From: Ammoniphilus oxalaticus
Lineage (GTDB): Bacteria > Bacillota > Bacilli > Aneurinibacillales > RAOX-1
Assembly (NCBI RefSeq): GCF_003609605.1
Contig: NZ_MCHY01000006.1
Span: 496,001 to 560,000, forward strand
Reading direction: 5' to 3'
Length of the DNA stretch: 64,000 nt
This document shows, piece by piece, positions 25,938-34,945 of this stretch (the stretch's first letter is position 1; the number at the start of each line of letters is the position of its first letter). The notes under the pieces were generated by a model. It saw nothing but the letters and a program-made list of their open reading frames with translations. It was not told the DNA's origin and did not search any database. The position numbers and the translations under genes were made by a program.

Positions 25938-27212
25938 ATGAACAAAAAAACGGGCGCTGTCTATCTGACATTTTTGATCGCCTTGCTTACATTGGTTGGT
26001 TGTGGTGGAGGTAATCAGCAGTCACCTGCTTCAGAAGAATCGGAATCGGATCAGACCGCGATAAAGGTTTGGGTTATGGGTTCAGATGAATATTGGCGAA
26101 CCTATCATGATGAACTTGTTGATCGTTTCACAAAAGACAACCCAATGATCCAGGTGGAGTTGGAATATATTCCGTGGAATGAAGGAGAGAAAAAGTTAAT
26201 TACCGCCGCTGCGAATGAAAGCTTGCCAGATGTGTCGACGATTGCGGGGAGATGGACAGCTCAAATGGCAGAAATGGATGTTTTGGAACCATTAAACAAT
26301 TTTTACAAAGACGATTATCCTGAGCAATTTGTGAAAGCGGCATGGGACACGACACAATATAAAGGAAAAACGTGGGGGCTTCCGGTTGGTTTTACAACGA
26401 CAGGTTTATTTTATCGCAGCGATTGGTTGGAACAAGCCGGTTTTGAACAAGCGCCAGCTACATGGGAAGAGTTTGTAGAAGTGTCAAAATCGTTTACGAA
26501 GGACGGGCATTATGGATTTGGTCTCGTTGGCTATAACGGAATGGAAACGACGATGTTTTGGGCTCCTTTTTTATGGTCAAACGGAGGCGAATTTCTCACT
26601 TCGGATTTAAAACAGGCGGCCTTTAACGAACCTGAAGCAGTTGAAGCCTTACAATTCTATGTCGATTTGTACCGAGAACATAAAGTGGCGCCGGAAGGTA
26701 GCATCAATAATCAACGTCAAGATTCTCAGGATTTATTTTTGACAGGTTCAGTCGGTATGACAACGGTCGGTCCTTGGTTTCCTAAATTTCTAGAAAAGGA
26801 TGCGCCGAATTTAGCGTTTGGGATCGCCCCCTACCCAGTTAAGAAAAAGGCCGCTAACCTGGGGACAGCGGATCATATCGTGATGTTTAATACTTCTAAT
26901 AAAAAAGAAGCGGCTTGGAAGTTCATTGATTTCTTCACAAATGAAGAAAATGATAAGAAATGGGCGAAGTATCAAGGATTTATTCCTTATCGTAAAGCGA
27001 ATATAGAAAACAATGAGATGGCAAACGATCCAAACTTCCAACTGTTCTTTGATGTCGCTAAAGACTCTGTTTCCTATCCTGTTTTACCAGAGTGGCCACA
27101 GATTGATCAAGCGGTGGCTGAAGCTATTCAGAAAGCGCTAATGGGTGAAAAAACGCCAAAGCAAGCGTTGGATGAAGCTGCCGAAACGGTCAACGCATTA
27201 TTAAATCAATAA
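25938..27212 (+). CDS. sugar ABC transporter substrate-binding lipoprotein
   Basis: 424-aa family-1 (UgpB/MalE-like) extracellular solute-binding protein. It has a lipoprotein signal peptide with lipobox LVGC at residues 20-23, then a Ser/Glu-rich linker. Body motifs include YIPWNEGEKKLITAAA, the LPVGFTTTGLFYRSDWLEQAG block and GSVGMTTVGPWFP. It binds a carbohydrate outside the membrane and docks to the two permeases that follow. ATG 25938 follows GGAGAG; the ATG at 25923 lies within or before that site. Confidence 0.92.
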   Translation: MNKKTGAVYLTFLIALLTLVGCGGGNQQSPASEESESDQTAIKVWVMGSDEYWRTYHDELVDRFTKDNPMIQVELEYIPWNEGEKKLITAAANESLPDVSTIAGRWTAQMAEMDVLEPLNNFYKDDYPEQFVKAAWDTTQYKGKTWGLPVGFTTTGLFYRSDWLEQAGFEQAPATWEEFVEVSKSFTKDGHYGFGLVGYNGMETTMFWAPFLWSNGGEFLTSDLKQAAFNEPEAVEALQFYVDLYREHKVAPEGSINNQRQDSQDLFLTGSVGMTTVGPWFPKFLEKDAPNLAFGIAPYPVKKKAANLGTADHIVMFNTSNKKEAAWKFIDFFTNEENDKKWAKYQGFIPYRKANIENNEMANDPNFQLFFDVAKDSVSYPVLPEWPQIDQAVAEAIQKALMGEKTPKQALDEAAETVNALLNQ

Positions 27213-27220
27213 ATTAAAAG

Positions 27221-27265
27221 AAAAAGAGCGGGGGAACGGGCGCGCGAGTCCTCTTCCCGCTTTTT
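27221..27265 (+). terminator. intra-operon hairpin between binding protein and permeases
   Basis: AGCGGG/CCCGCT stem flanked by A5 and T5. In ABC operons such partial terminators let the binding protein be made in excess over the permeases. Confidence 0.75.
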
Positions 27266-27289
27266 CCTATTGAGGGAATGGAGTCGCAG

Positions 27290-28168
27290 ATGAAACGAAA
27301 AGATCAGCTTTATGGTTGGTTGTTCGTTTTACCAGCCTTGCTTGTGTTAGTAGCTGTTATTTTATACCCGTTATTAAATACTATTTTTTTGAGTTTGCAA
27401 CAAAAAGTATTGATTGCCCCGAGCAAAGATGGATATATCGGATTGGACCATTATGGACGCTTGCTACGGGACACTCAGGTTCGAAAATATATGATCAATA
27501 CACTTGTTTTTACATGTTGTTCAGTTGCATTGAAAATGATAATCGGAATGATTGGGGCCTTGTTGTTGAATACAAAGCGCAAAGGCGCCAAAGTGTACTG
27601 GAGTATCTTTATGATCCCTTGGTTGGCGCCATCTGTCGTGGCCGCCCTCGTTTGGAAATGGATCTTACACGACCAATTCGGCATTTTAAACCAGGTGTTG
27701 CGTCAAATCGGCCTGCTTGATCATCAAGTCGCTTGGTTAAGCGATCCTTTGCTCGCCTTTATTGCAGTGGTTGTGGTCGATGCTTGGGTCGGGGTTCCAT
27801 TTATGATCGTTGTCCTTTTGGCAGGCATGCAAACGATCCCTCGGGAATGGTATGAAGCTGCAGTAGTTGACGGGGCGAATCGTTGGCGTCGTTTTTTGCA
27901 TATTACACTACCGGGTCTAAAACCAATTGTTATCGTGATGGGAACGATTAGCTTAATTGGGACATTTAATAGTTTTAATATTATTTACACAATGACGGGA
28001 GGGGGACCGATCGATTCAACAACAACGATGGCGCTGCATATTCACCGAACGGCCTTTACAAATTACGATTTCGGTTATGCGTCCGCTTTGTCTGTCGTCA
28101 CTTTTGTGTTGATCATGGGCGTAGCAACGTTTTACATTAGGCGATTGCAAATGAAAGGGGAGAGGTAA
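27290..28168 (+). CDS. sugar ABC transporter permease (MalF/UgpA type)
   Basis: 292 aa, six helices. The EAA loop that contacts the ATPase is REWYEAAVVDGANRWRRFLH, followed by ITLPGLKP. Start is ATG 27290, six bases after GGAG. The in-frame ATG 27278 overlaps the ribosome binding site. Three bases separate it from the next permease. Confidence 0.92.
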   Translation: MKRKDQLYGWLFVLPALLVLVAVILYPLLNTIFLSLQQKVLIAPSKDGYIGLDHYGRLLRDTQVRKYMINTLVFTCCSVALKMIIGMIGALLLNTKRKGAKVYWSIFMIPWLAPSVVAALVWKWILHDQFGILNQVLRQIGLLDHQVAWLSDPLLAFIAVVVVDAWVGVPFMIVVLLAGMQTIPREWYEAAVVDGANRWRRFLHITLPGLKPIVIVMGTISLIGTFNSFNIIYTMTGGGPIDSTTTMALHIHRTAFTNYDFGYASALSVVTFVLIMGVATFYIRRLQMKGER

Positions 28169-28171
28169 CTG

Positions 28172-28987
28172 ATGAAAAAGGTAGCATGGTATCTAGGCGC
28201 CTCTATTTTCGGCTTACTGCTAATCTTTCCTTTTTTGTGGATGGTCTCTACTTCTTTGAAGCCCTCAGCGGATGTACTTAGTCTTACGCCTGTTTGGATT
28301 CCACGCCAAGTTACGATTCAACCTTATTTGGATGTCATTGGCAACCGATCTTTTCGTGGCTATTTGTTCAATAGTCTTGGGATCGCAACGGTTAGTTCGG
28401 TCATCTCCGCCATTTTAGCTAGTTTAGCTGGGTACGCGTTTTCTAGGATCCCCTTTCGTGGAAGAGAAGGGTTGTTAACGTTTTTTCTTAGTTCGCAAGC
28501 GATTCCGAGTGTCGTTCTGCTTATTCCAATATTTTCAATTATGACGCATCTTCACTTAAAAGATAGCTTAATCGGTCTAATCCTAGCCTATATTAGTTTT
28601 TCCTTGCCATTCTGTACATGGATTATGGTCGGTTATTACAAAAGAATCCCATTGGAGTTAGAGGAGGCTGCCTTTATGGACGGGGCTTCTCGTTGGAGCG
28701 CTTTTTGGAGGGTCATTTTTCCGATCTCATTGCCGGGAATGATCTCTACCGGGATTTTTTCCTTTTTATTGGCATGGGACGAGTTTTTGTTTGCAATTAC
28801 ACTCACGCAGTCGGAAAGCAAGCGGACACTTCCTTACGGTTTATATAATTTTATGGGCCAGTATGGGGTAGAGTGGAACCAATTAATGGCTGCCGCTGTG
28901 CTGGCGATGATTCCACCGAGCCTCATATTTCTCTTTTTACATCGTTACTTTGTGAGCGGTTTTACATCGGGGGCAACGAAGGAATAA
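28172..28987 (+). CDS. sugar ABC transporter permease (MalG/UgpE type)
   Basis: 271 aa with six helices. The EAA loop is LELEEAAFMDGASRWSAFW followed by ISLPGMISTGIFSF, and a C-terminal FVSGFTSGATKE matches the CUT1 permease tail (V-x-G-x-T-x-G-A-x-K). It forms the heterodimeric channel with the upstream permease. No ATPase is in this operon; the convergent MsmX-like ATPase is the likely partner. Confidence 0.92.
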   Translation: MKKVAWYLGASIFGLLLIFPFLWMVSTSLKPSADVLSLTPVWIPRQVTIQPYLDVIGNRSFRGYLFNSLGIATVSSVISAILASLAGYAFSRIPFRGREGLLTFFLSSQAIPSVVLLIPIFSIMTHLHLKDSLIGLILAYISFSLPFCTWIMVGYYKRIPLELEEAAFMDGASRWSAFWRVIFPISLPGMISTGIFSFLLAWDEFLFAITLTQSESKRTLPYGLYNFMGQYGVEWNQLMAAAVLAMIPPSLIFLFLHRYFVSGFTSGATKE

Positions 28988-29015
28988 GGACGGTCTTACT
29001 GTGGAATTCCATTAT

Positions 29016-29062
29016 AGAATAAAAACTCTCCTGGACAAGATTGTTTGGAGAGTTTTTATTCT
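29016..29062. terminator. bidirectional terminator, permease / ATPase
   Basis: AGAATAAAAACTCTCC/GGAGAGTTTTTATTCT, a 16-bp perfect stem. Its right arm overlaps the stop codon of the minus-strand ATPase. Confidence 0.92.
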
Positions 29063-30170
29063 AGAAAATCGTCTTTTCAGTTTCTCCATTAAAGAAGTAG
29101 GCTTTGTTCATATCAACCCACAATTCGATTTTACTACCGACTTTCGGAGGAGTTTCCTGTTGCAGTCGGGCTGTGAGGTTGGTTTTTCCAGCCGAAAGAT
29201 ACACAAAGATTTCACTGCCCGTGTTTTCCACGATATCCACAGTCGCTTCAATAGCTGTCCCGTTCTTAGAATCTTGGGAGTGTAATCGATTGTGAATATT
29301 TTCAGGGCGGATTCCGAGCGTTACTGGGTGATGAGCCTCTCCTTTTTTTAGCAAAGGCATTGCCTTTTCTTCGGGGATCGGGAGCAGAAGGGTTTCACTT
29401 TGAAAATATAAGGTTTCGTTATCTTTGGTTAGACGACCGTCAATGAGATTCATCGGCGGGGTGCCAATAAACCCGGCTACAAATAGGTTAGTTGGTTTGT
29501 GATAGATTTCCTGCGGTGTCCCAACTTGTTGGATCAGGCCATTATTCATCACCACGATTCGATCGCCCATCGTCATCGCTTCGGTCTGATCATGGGTTAC
29601 GTAGACGACTGTCGTTTTCAGGCGTTGATGTAGCTTACTTATTTCTGCGCGCATTTGAACGCGCAGTTTCGCGTCCAAATTTGATAACGGCTCGTCCATT
29701 AGAAAAACTTGTGGTTCTCGGACAATCGCGCGTCCTAATGCGACCCTTTGTCGTTGACCGCCGGACAGGGCTTTCGGTTTGCGGTCTAACAATGTTTCAA
29801 TACCTAAAATGTTGGCAGCATGTCGGATCCGTTGTTCGATTTCTACCTTTGAAAATTTACGCAACTTCAGACCAAAAGCCATATTATTGTAGACGCTCAT
29901 ATGCGGATATAGCGCATAGTTTTGAAAGACCATCGCTATATCGCGGTCTTTAGGCTCCACATTATTAACAAGACGATCACCAATATACAGTTCGCCTTCA
30001 GTAATTTCCTCCAGTCCAGCAACCATTCGCAAGGTGGTCGATTTCCCGCAACCAGAAGGGCCTACAAGTACGAGAAATTCTTCATCGAATATGTTCAGGT
30101 GAAAATCTCTCACCGCCCAAGTTTGATCATTGTATTTCTTTTTTACATGATGAAAGGTTAAACTAGCCAA
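29061..30170 (-). CDS. msmX: MsmX/UgpC-type sugar ABC transporter ATPase
   Basis: 369 aa. Walker A GPSGCGKST, Q-loop VFQNYALYPHMSV, signature LSGGQRQRVALGRAIV, Walker B VFLMDEPLSNLD, and the switch VVYVTHDQTEAMTMGDR are all intact. C-terminal TOBE/OB domains carry LGIRPENIH. MsmX is a shared energiser for several CUT1 importers in Bacillus, which fits its place opposite an importer lacking its own ATPase. Start is TTG 30170, ten bases after GAGGGAG. The symbol is by family resemblance. Confidence 0.9.
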   Translation of the reverse strand: MASLTFHHVKKKYNDQTWAVRDFHLNIFDEEFLVLVGPSGCGKSTTLRMVAGLEEITEGELYIGDRLVNNVEPKDRDIAMVFQNYALYPHMSVYNNMAFGLKLRKFSKVEIEQRIRHAANILGIETLLDRKPKALSGGQRQRVALGRAIVREPQVFLMDEPLSNLDAKLRVQMRAEISKLHQRLKTTVVYVTHDQTEAMTMGDRIVVMNNGLIQQVGTPQEIYHKPTNLFVAGFIGTPPMNLIDGRLTKDNETLYFQSETLLLPIPEEKAMPLLKKGEAHHPVTLGIRPENIHNRLHSQDSKNGTAIEATVDIVENTGSEIFVYLSAGKTNLTARLQQETPPKVGSKIELWVDMNKAYFFNGETEKTIF

Positions 30171-30335
30171 ACTTAATCAACTCCCTCTCGTCGCCCGTAC
30201 TTAATTGTTTAAGTAATTGTAACATAATTGAATGTAGGAGTTTAGACATCGACACGATTCGATCTATGCAAAGGGCAGAGGAGTATGGTATTCTAACTTA
30301 GTTTGTGAGGAAAAGTTGATGTGTAGAGGAAGTGG

Positions 30336-30890
30336 ATGATGGCGAACAAGGAAGAACGATGGGAAATAGAGGGTTTTATTCTATTCGTATTGATGATTGT
30401 TATTTCTGTGTTGTTGTCAAAAGTTGAAGGTAAAGGTCAGTTTTTAAAATTTTTATTTTTGGATGTATTGTTTATCAATCTGACCGGTGTGTTTATGCTT
30501 GTATCGGGCTTGGCCTTGTTAGGACTCGGATTATATTTAATTTTTAGTAAAAAAGCAGCCGATCCGAAAAAGTTAACTTGGGTCTTGCCGCTCTTTCTAC
30601 TGCTCTGGATTGGCTTAGGGATCGGTTTATTACAAGATATAAGGGACAATCTATTAGATGTCGGCAATTATATAGTTGGTAACATAGCGGAAGAAGAGGT
30701 CGTCATAGTAAAGTTTAAGCGTATACCGGCACACAATAACACCCTTTACGAATATACGTTTTCCGATGGCAGGCAATTGGTGGAGAAATATTCAGGAAAA
30801 GGATTTGCCGCGATCCAAGAAGGCGCGACATATCGGATTCGTTACTTACCGCGCAGTCAGAAATTGTTAAACATCCATAGAGTAGATTAA
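30336..30890 (+). CDS. hypothetical membrane protein, 184 aa
   Basis: Three hydrophobic segments fall in the first 110 residues (about 13-28, 41-70, 84-100). A soluble beta-rich tail follows, with YEYTFSDGRQLVEKYSGKGF and YRIRYLPRSQKLLN. The tail resembles DUF3592-like domains, but I am not sure. ATG 30336 or 30339 after AGAGGA. Confidence 0.65.
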   Translation: MMANKEERWEIEGFILFVLMIVISVLLSKVEGKGQFLKFLFLDVLFINLTGVFMLVSGLALLGLGLYLIFSKKAADPKKLTWVLPLFLLLWIGLGIGLLQDIRDNLLDVGNYIVGNIAEEEVVIVKFKRIPAHNNTLYEYTFSDGRQLVEKYSGKGFAAIQEGATYRIRYLPRSQKLLNIHRVD

Positions 30891-30927
30891 AAAAGGGGAC
30901 CTCATCACAGAGAGCGAGAGGTCCTCG
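30887..30927 (-). terminator. terminator of the YfnB-like gene
   Basis: On the minus strand, GAGGACCTC...GAGGTCCCC followed by a run of T. Also usable from the plus side, but without a T tract there. Confidence 0.75.
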
Positions 30928-30939
30928 TCATACTATTAA

Positions 30940-31632
30940 TCATTGGAGCAAAATCTTTGTTAGATCGGTGAGCATTTGAATTTCATAGGTCGGTTGTATG
31001 CTTGTCTCGTTTTCTGTTCCACGCGGATTAAACCAGCAGGTATCGATACCGTAATTGGCGCCGCCTTGGATATCAGATGTTAACGAATCGCCGACGATTA
31101 AGACACGATCTTTGTCTTGTTCACTTAACTCTAACTTAGTAAAAACAAAGTCAAAAATTCTACGGTCTGGTTTCTGATAACCCGCTTCCTCTGAGGTGAA
31201 AATATGTTGAAACGTATCACAAAGCGGAGATAAGGCAATTCGTGAGTGTTGGACTTTTTTGAAGCCATTCGTAATGACTGCCAATCGGAAAGGGGACAAC
31301 TGGCTACACAACGTTTCCGCGCCGTCAACGAGATGCGCTTCTTTTCCTAGAAAATTAAGATAGACTTGATTAAATTTGCCCGCATCTATTTTTAACTCGC
31401 ATTCCTCAAATAATCGTTTGAAACGCTCTACTCCAAGATCTTCCAGATCGAGCTGTCCTTGTTCTAAAAGGCGCCACAAATCATGACTGATCTCCTTATA
31501 CCTTTGCATAAAATCAGTAACTCCTGTTGGAAATCCATATTGTAAAAATGCTTTATGCAACGCGCTTTTTTGTGAAGCGTTAAAATCAAATAATGTATCA
31601 TCTACATCAAATAAAATTGTATCGTATTTCAT
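30940..31632 (-). CDS. yfnB: YjjG/YfnB-type HAD nucleotidase
   Basis: 230-aa HAD hydrolase with motif I DVDDTLFDF (nucleophile D9), motif II AVITNGFKKVQHSRI, and motif III/IV KPDRRIFDF followed by VLIVGDSLTSDIQGG. It matches the YjjG family that dephosphorylates noncanonical pyrimidine nucleotides. AAGGAGG precedes the ATG. It marks the last core-like gene before the accessory island. Confidence 0.85.
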   Translation of the reverse strand: MKYDTILFDVDDTLFDFNASQKSALHKAFLQYGFPTGVTDFMQRYKEISHDLWRLLEQGQLDLEDLGVERFKRLFEECELKIDAGKFNQVYLNFLGKEAHLVDGAETLCSQLSPFRLAVITNGFKKVQHSRIALSPLCDTFQHIFTSEEAGYQKPDRRIFDFVFTKLELSEQDKDRVLIVGDSLTSDIQGGANYGIDTCWFNPRGTENETSIQPTYEIQMLTDLTKILLQ

Positions 31633-31754
31633 AGAAACCTCCTTGTAAGCAAGTGTAAACTTTTCTCCTAAAATAGACCATCTTCATCACGTAGTCAACA
31701 ACCCTATCTTTCTGATATATAATTGAATTTTCTCTAGTTTACTCAAAAATACGA

Positions 31755-31800
31755 GGTAATCCAAAGGATCAAATCCTTTTGCTAAATTACCTTCTTTTTT
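31755..31800. terminator. terminator downstream of integrase remnant
   Basis: GGTAAT(CC)AAAGGAT-CAA-ATCCTTT(TGCTAA)ATTACC, then T-rich on both strands. A second hairpin, CTTCCTTCTT/AAGAAGGAAG, lies at 31831-31857 without a T tract. No gene is evident between 31640 and 31905. Confidence 0.65.
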
Positions 31801-31905
31801 AAACCTACTAAACAAGAGGTATCTATTGCGCTTCCTTCTTCCAGAATAAGAAGGAAGTGTTGTCCTAATTACTTTAAAAACTAACAATTAAGGCTTGTCA
31901 GTAAA

Positions 31906-32367
31906 CTACTCTTGAGTATATTGGAGGAGGTTACCGTAGGAGATTGATATTTTCTCGGAAGCCTCCTCTCTCATTTTATTCGTGACATGAGTGTAAACCC
32001 TCATCGTTGTTTTAATGTCTTCATGACCGACCCTTTCCATAATTGTGGCAATATCGACTCCCGCTTCCGTTAGCATCGATATATGAGTGTGCCTGAATGT
32101 GTGAGGGGTTGCATTTTTCTTTATGGCGGTCTTTTGCATAAGGCGGTTCATCCGAGTTACGATGCGCGCTGGCGAGAAGGGATAGCCGTCATCTCGACAA
32201 AACACAAAGTCCTTGTCATTGTAGTCATCGTAAGTATGACGATATTGAAGTTTATGCTTATCATTTCTTCTTACCAAATTCATCAAAAGTTCCATAACGG
32301 ATTCCTCCACATCAATTGTACGAATTGCCGCTTCTGTTTTTGGGGGTGTCAGTTCATAGTCCTTCAT
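31906..32367 (-). pseudogene. tyrosine recombinase/integrase, C-terminal fragment
   Basis: The catalytic half of a Tn916/phage-type integrase. ATPHTFRHTHISMLTEAGVD supplies the HxxR box, VGHEDIKTTMRVYTHV supplies the last His and nucleophile Tyr, and KTEAAIRTIDVEE supplies the first Arg. The N-terminal SAM-like domain is missing, because the sequence changes abruptly into a phage-like fragment just upstream of MKDYELTPPKT. About 150 of an expected 370-390 residues remain, so it should be inactive. Confidence 0.85.
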
Positions 32368-32374
32368 TCTGTTC

Positions 32375-32930
32375 GTTTCACTATGGAGATATCGTCAACG
32401 CGCGCTATCAAATCAATGCGGATACAGCACGAGCAATCGCAACAGGGATCTCCGATGGGAGTACACTAATCTCTTTTAATAAGCAACTGACATTCCGTGG
32501 TGGTAAACGTTACGACGGAATAACGAAAATCACCTCAGCACTTGCAGAAGGTACGCCGCACACATTAAAGGTACGGGCGGAAGATGATCAAGGTGGTAAG
32601 TCTACAGTCGAGGAGCGTACATTTTACGCTGTTCCGAACAGACCGCCAGTGTTATCGATTGATGCGTTTGAAACGAAGAATAATATGATCAGCCGACACG
32701 ATCACGATTTGTGGAACAGCAAGTGATCCAGATGGTAATGACATTGTCGTGAGATCGCCTGAATGATGGACTCAGTACGGAAGTTTACAGTGGTCCTGCT
32801 GGTCCATGGACGTTTGATCTTTCCTTATCCAAACTAAAAGACGGTGAAAACACATCATCGTTGTTGAGGTCACCGACACGTACAATTTTAAAACGTCAAA
32901 GACGATTTCTCCTAATTGCCGATATGATTG
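32375..32930 (+). pseudogene. phage/adhesin-like protein fragment with frameshifts
   Basis: Reads GDIVNARYQINADTARAIAT, then EDDQGGKSTVEERTF, then VPNRPPVLSI. After at least two frame changes (near 32700-32760 and 32850) it continues DPDGNDIVVR, then GPAGPWTFDLSLSKLKDGEN, then VEVTDTYNFKTSKTIS. This is a repetitive Ig-like surface or tail protein typical of prophages or adhesins. It has no start and is fused abruptly to the integrase fragment on the other strand. Confidence 0.7.
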
Positions 32931-32949
32931 GTAAAGAGGAGTTCTTTGC

Positions 32950-33159
32950 ATGAAAAAAGTGCGTTACCTTATAAGAACCAATCTAGTCGGTATCTTTACC
33001 ATTATTCTCTCTGCACTTATGTTTTTCTTAGTTATATTTAGGGTGGATCCTTTTGGAAAAACTAAAGACAATGATTTATTAACAGCAGTCTCATCAATTG
33101 CTTTTCTTACATTCCTATATAAATTACTAAAAAATATTGAGCTAAGAGGTATACGATGA
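32950..33159 (+). CDS. small two-helix membrane protein, 69 aa
   Basis: AAAGAGGAG lies nine bases before the ATG. Two hydrophobic segments (about 10-29 and 44-58) are separated by DPFGKTKDN. No family recognised. Right after the stop, another frame reads GYEIYEIKEVEKNRIPIYYY and stops at about 33237, probably the relic of a different gene. Confidence 0.55.
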   Translation: MKKVRYLIRTNLVGIFTIILSALMFFLVIFRVDPFGKTKDNDLLTAVSSIAFLTFLYKLLKNIELRGIR

Positions 33160-33324
33160 TGGATATGAAATTTATGAGATAAAGGAAGTAGAGAAAAATA
33201 GAATTCCTATATATTATTACGCTAAGTTTAAAGAATAATCTGTTTCAGCGTGTAACGTTCCCCGGGGAGTTTTTTCATTTTGTCTTTATGATGCATTTGG
33301 AACCTAATGCGCAAACAACACAAA

Positions 33325-33347
33325 ACACCCAGGAAGGTGTCCTTTTT
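33325..33347 (+). terminator. short terminator-like hairpin upstream of the riboswitch
   Basis: ACACC/GGTGT stem with a CAGGAA loop and CCTTTTT after it. It would insulate the following riboswitch from upstream transcription. Confidence 0.5.
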
Positions 33348-33426
33348 CTATTGTCGAAACAAAATACCGTAGGTGGCAGGATGTTACAAATTTTGACACC
33401 GAGGATATGGTACAACCCACCTAAAT

Positions 33427-33514
33427 AATCAGAAAAGGGCAAATCATTTGAAAGAATGGCGCGCAAAGTCACAGGTCTAAAGCGATTGGCTATGATGGCT
33501 GGACTACCTGGATT
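33427..33514 (+). promoter_or_regulatory. c-di-GMP-I (GEMM) riboswitch 1
   Basis: Core blocks GGGCAAAT, the GAAA tetraloop hairpin CATTTGAAAGAATGG, GCGCAAAGTC, and GGTCTAAAG, then the second arm ATGGCTGGACTACCTGG, match the GEMM/c-di-GMP-I consensus in order. P1 pairs AATCAG 33427-33432 with CTGGATT 33508-33514 (one extra G). The GGGCAAA block carries the G expected for c-di-GMP rather than the A variant linked to cGAMP. The ribosome binding site of a SinI-like gene lies only nine bases beyond, so control of translation start is plausible. Confidence 0.88.
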
Positions 33515-33534
33515 TTATCAGTAGGGGTGAAACC

Positions 33535-33669
33535 ATGGTTAAGAAGGTATCGGTAACAAATAGTTTAGATGAGGAGTGGGTGGAGTTAATAGTGGAAGCA
33601 AAGGATCTAGGTTTGTCAATTGATGAGATACGCATATTATTAGGCATATCATATAGGTCAGCTAGTTAA
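33535..33669 (+). CDS. SinI-like anti-repressor 1, 44 aa
   Basis: MVKKVSVTNS then LDEEWVELIVEAKDLGLSID and EIRILLGIS. This is the Sin anti-repressor helix-hook domain (PF08671), closely resembling the B. subtilis SinI segment LDQEWVELMVEAKEANISPE. SinI binds SinR through this domain and relieves repression of biofilm genes. AGGGGTGA lies four bases before the ATG. The gene sits directly behind a c-di-GMP-I riboswitch and ahead of a small terminator, a complete minimal unit. No SinR is in the window. Confidence 0.85.
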   Translation: MVKKVSVTNSLDEEWVELIVEAKDLGLSIDEIRILLGISYRSAS

Positions 33670-33692
33670 CGTCCTTCGGGGCGTTATTTTTA
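33668..33692 (+). terminator. terminator of SinI-like gene 1
   Basis: AACGTCC/GGGCGTT stem with a TTCG tetraloop and ATTTTTAATTT after it; it begins at the stop codon. Confidence 0.8.
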
Positions 33693-33780
33693 ATTTGTCC
33701 AAAGCAAGGGGTAACAATCAAGTATATTGGATAATAATAAATTATATGAGCATAAAAATGTCGGGTGAAAGGAAGAGGAC

Positions 33781-34401
33781 ATGACTGTTGAAGAGGGACT
33801 GAATCAGGTAAAACAGGGTTTTCGATTGATGGAAGAAACCAGTAGTTTGATTAATCAAGCCATCTCAGATGCATTTTTATTTACTTGGCAATGGTGGTTA
33901 GGGATCGGATTGTTCATCGTTCCTTGGATTGTATGGTTTTTGCTCAGGAAAAAGGAAAGTACAGGACGGCTATTGGCAGCGGGAATGATTGCAATTATTA
34001 TTGGTGTCACCATCGATATATTTGCAGCAGGAATGGGGCTATGGTTATATCCAATGGATTTTATCCCCAATTCCCTGGCATTGTTCCTTCCTTATCATTT
34101 TTCAGTACTGCCAGTTGGTGTGATGTTTACTCTGCAAATCAGACCAAACTCTAATCCAATTGTTAAAGGAGTAATCTTTGCAGGATTAGGAGTCTTTATT
34201 GTTATGAGATTCTTTAGAATGATTGACTTTTACAATCCGAAAGGATGGCCGTCTATCTATGATTTCTTTATTATGTTGATAATTTACTTAGTGGCATATC
34301 TGGTCACCAATATTCGTGGGTATGAAAAGATTAGGTCTTCCGATAAAGGTGAACCCACCTATAATTTCAAGTTTTTGCAAAGAAAGCAAAAAGTACGTTA
34401 A
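33781..34401 (+). CDS. CBO0543-like membrane protein
   Basis: 206 aa with about five helices. The order TWQWWLGIGLFIVPWIVWF, then MIAIIIGVTIDIFAAGMGLW, then LPYHFSVLPVGVMF resembles the CBO0543 family of Bacillales/Clostridia membrane proteins of unknown role. GAAAGGAAGAGG precedes the ATG. The short soluble N terminus and basic C terminus suggest an inside C terminus. Confidence 0.7.
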   Translation: MTVEEGLNQVKQGFRLMEETSSLINQAISDAFLFTWQWWLGIGLFIVPWIVWFLLRKKESTGRLLAAGMIAIIIGVTIDIFAAGMGLWLYPMDFIPNSLALFLPYHFSVLPVGVMFTLQIRPNSNPIVKGVIFAGLGVFIVMRFFRMIDFYNPKGWPSIYDFFIMLIIYLVAYLVTNIRGYEKIRSSDKGEPTYNFKFLQRKQKVR

Positions 34402-34473
34402 TCGTGTTAAATTTTCAGCAACAGAAGCACTCCTATGGGGTGCTTTTTATCTTGTCGGAAAGCGGGTGTAACA

Positions 34474-34934
34474 TGAAAAATCAATATTTCTTTACGGCGT
34501 CGGGAGCAATCGGCGCCTTTTTAGTTTCTTCATTTCACTTTTTATATGGCGAGGATCCTATTCGTTATTCGGCGTTATTTTTATACCTCATGCTGATTGT
34601 GATGGATTGGATTGGCGGGTCACCGAGCGTCTAAGATCGATGGTTCATATGCTTCTGAATATGGAATTAAAGGAGCTTTGGGCGGTATTCCTGTTACTTG
34701 CCCCAGCGATGGGACATCTAATTGATCAGATTATAAGTACTCCTAGCATTGCGTTCGGATTCTTAACCACTGCCTTCGCACTCCATATTGTTTATGGCAG
34801 TATAAAAATGTACAGTATGGCGGCTAATTTATGCGCTGTTAAAAAGACCGAAATAAAAAGAAAAAGCCACTTGCCAACATCTAAAAAAATACATACACTC
34901 CATTTGGGCATTACGTTCAGGGAGGGTATATAGG
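34474..34934 (+). pseudogene. phage holin (toxin secretion/lysis type), frameshifted
   Basis: MKNQYFFTASGAIGAFLVSS and LMLIVMDWIGG open in one frame. HRASKIDGSYASEYGIKGAL follows in another frame, and LLLAPAMGHLIDQIISTPSI with AFGFLTTAFALHIV in a third. Together they match the BhlA/phage holin family 4 layout. Two frameshifts (near 34618 and 34690) inactivate it. It is a prophage remnant preceding the IS21 remnant. Confidence 0.75.
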
Positions 34935-34945
34935 AGATGTTAGCA

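Noticed and set aside
29492-29953. 153-aa plus-strand open frame
   Set aside because: It is antisense to the MsmX-like ATPase, whose motifs are all intact on the other strand.
31687-31887. 66-aa minus-strand open frame after the integrase remnant
   Set aside because: It consists largely of two hairpins and lacks start signals.
33275-33472. 65-aa minus-strand open frame
   Set aside because: It overlaps the c-di-GMP-I aptamer and a terminator-like hairpin; the RNA structure explains the sequence better.
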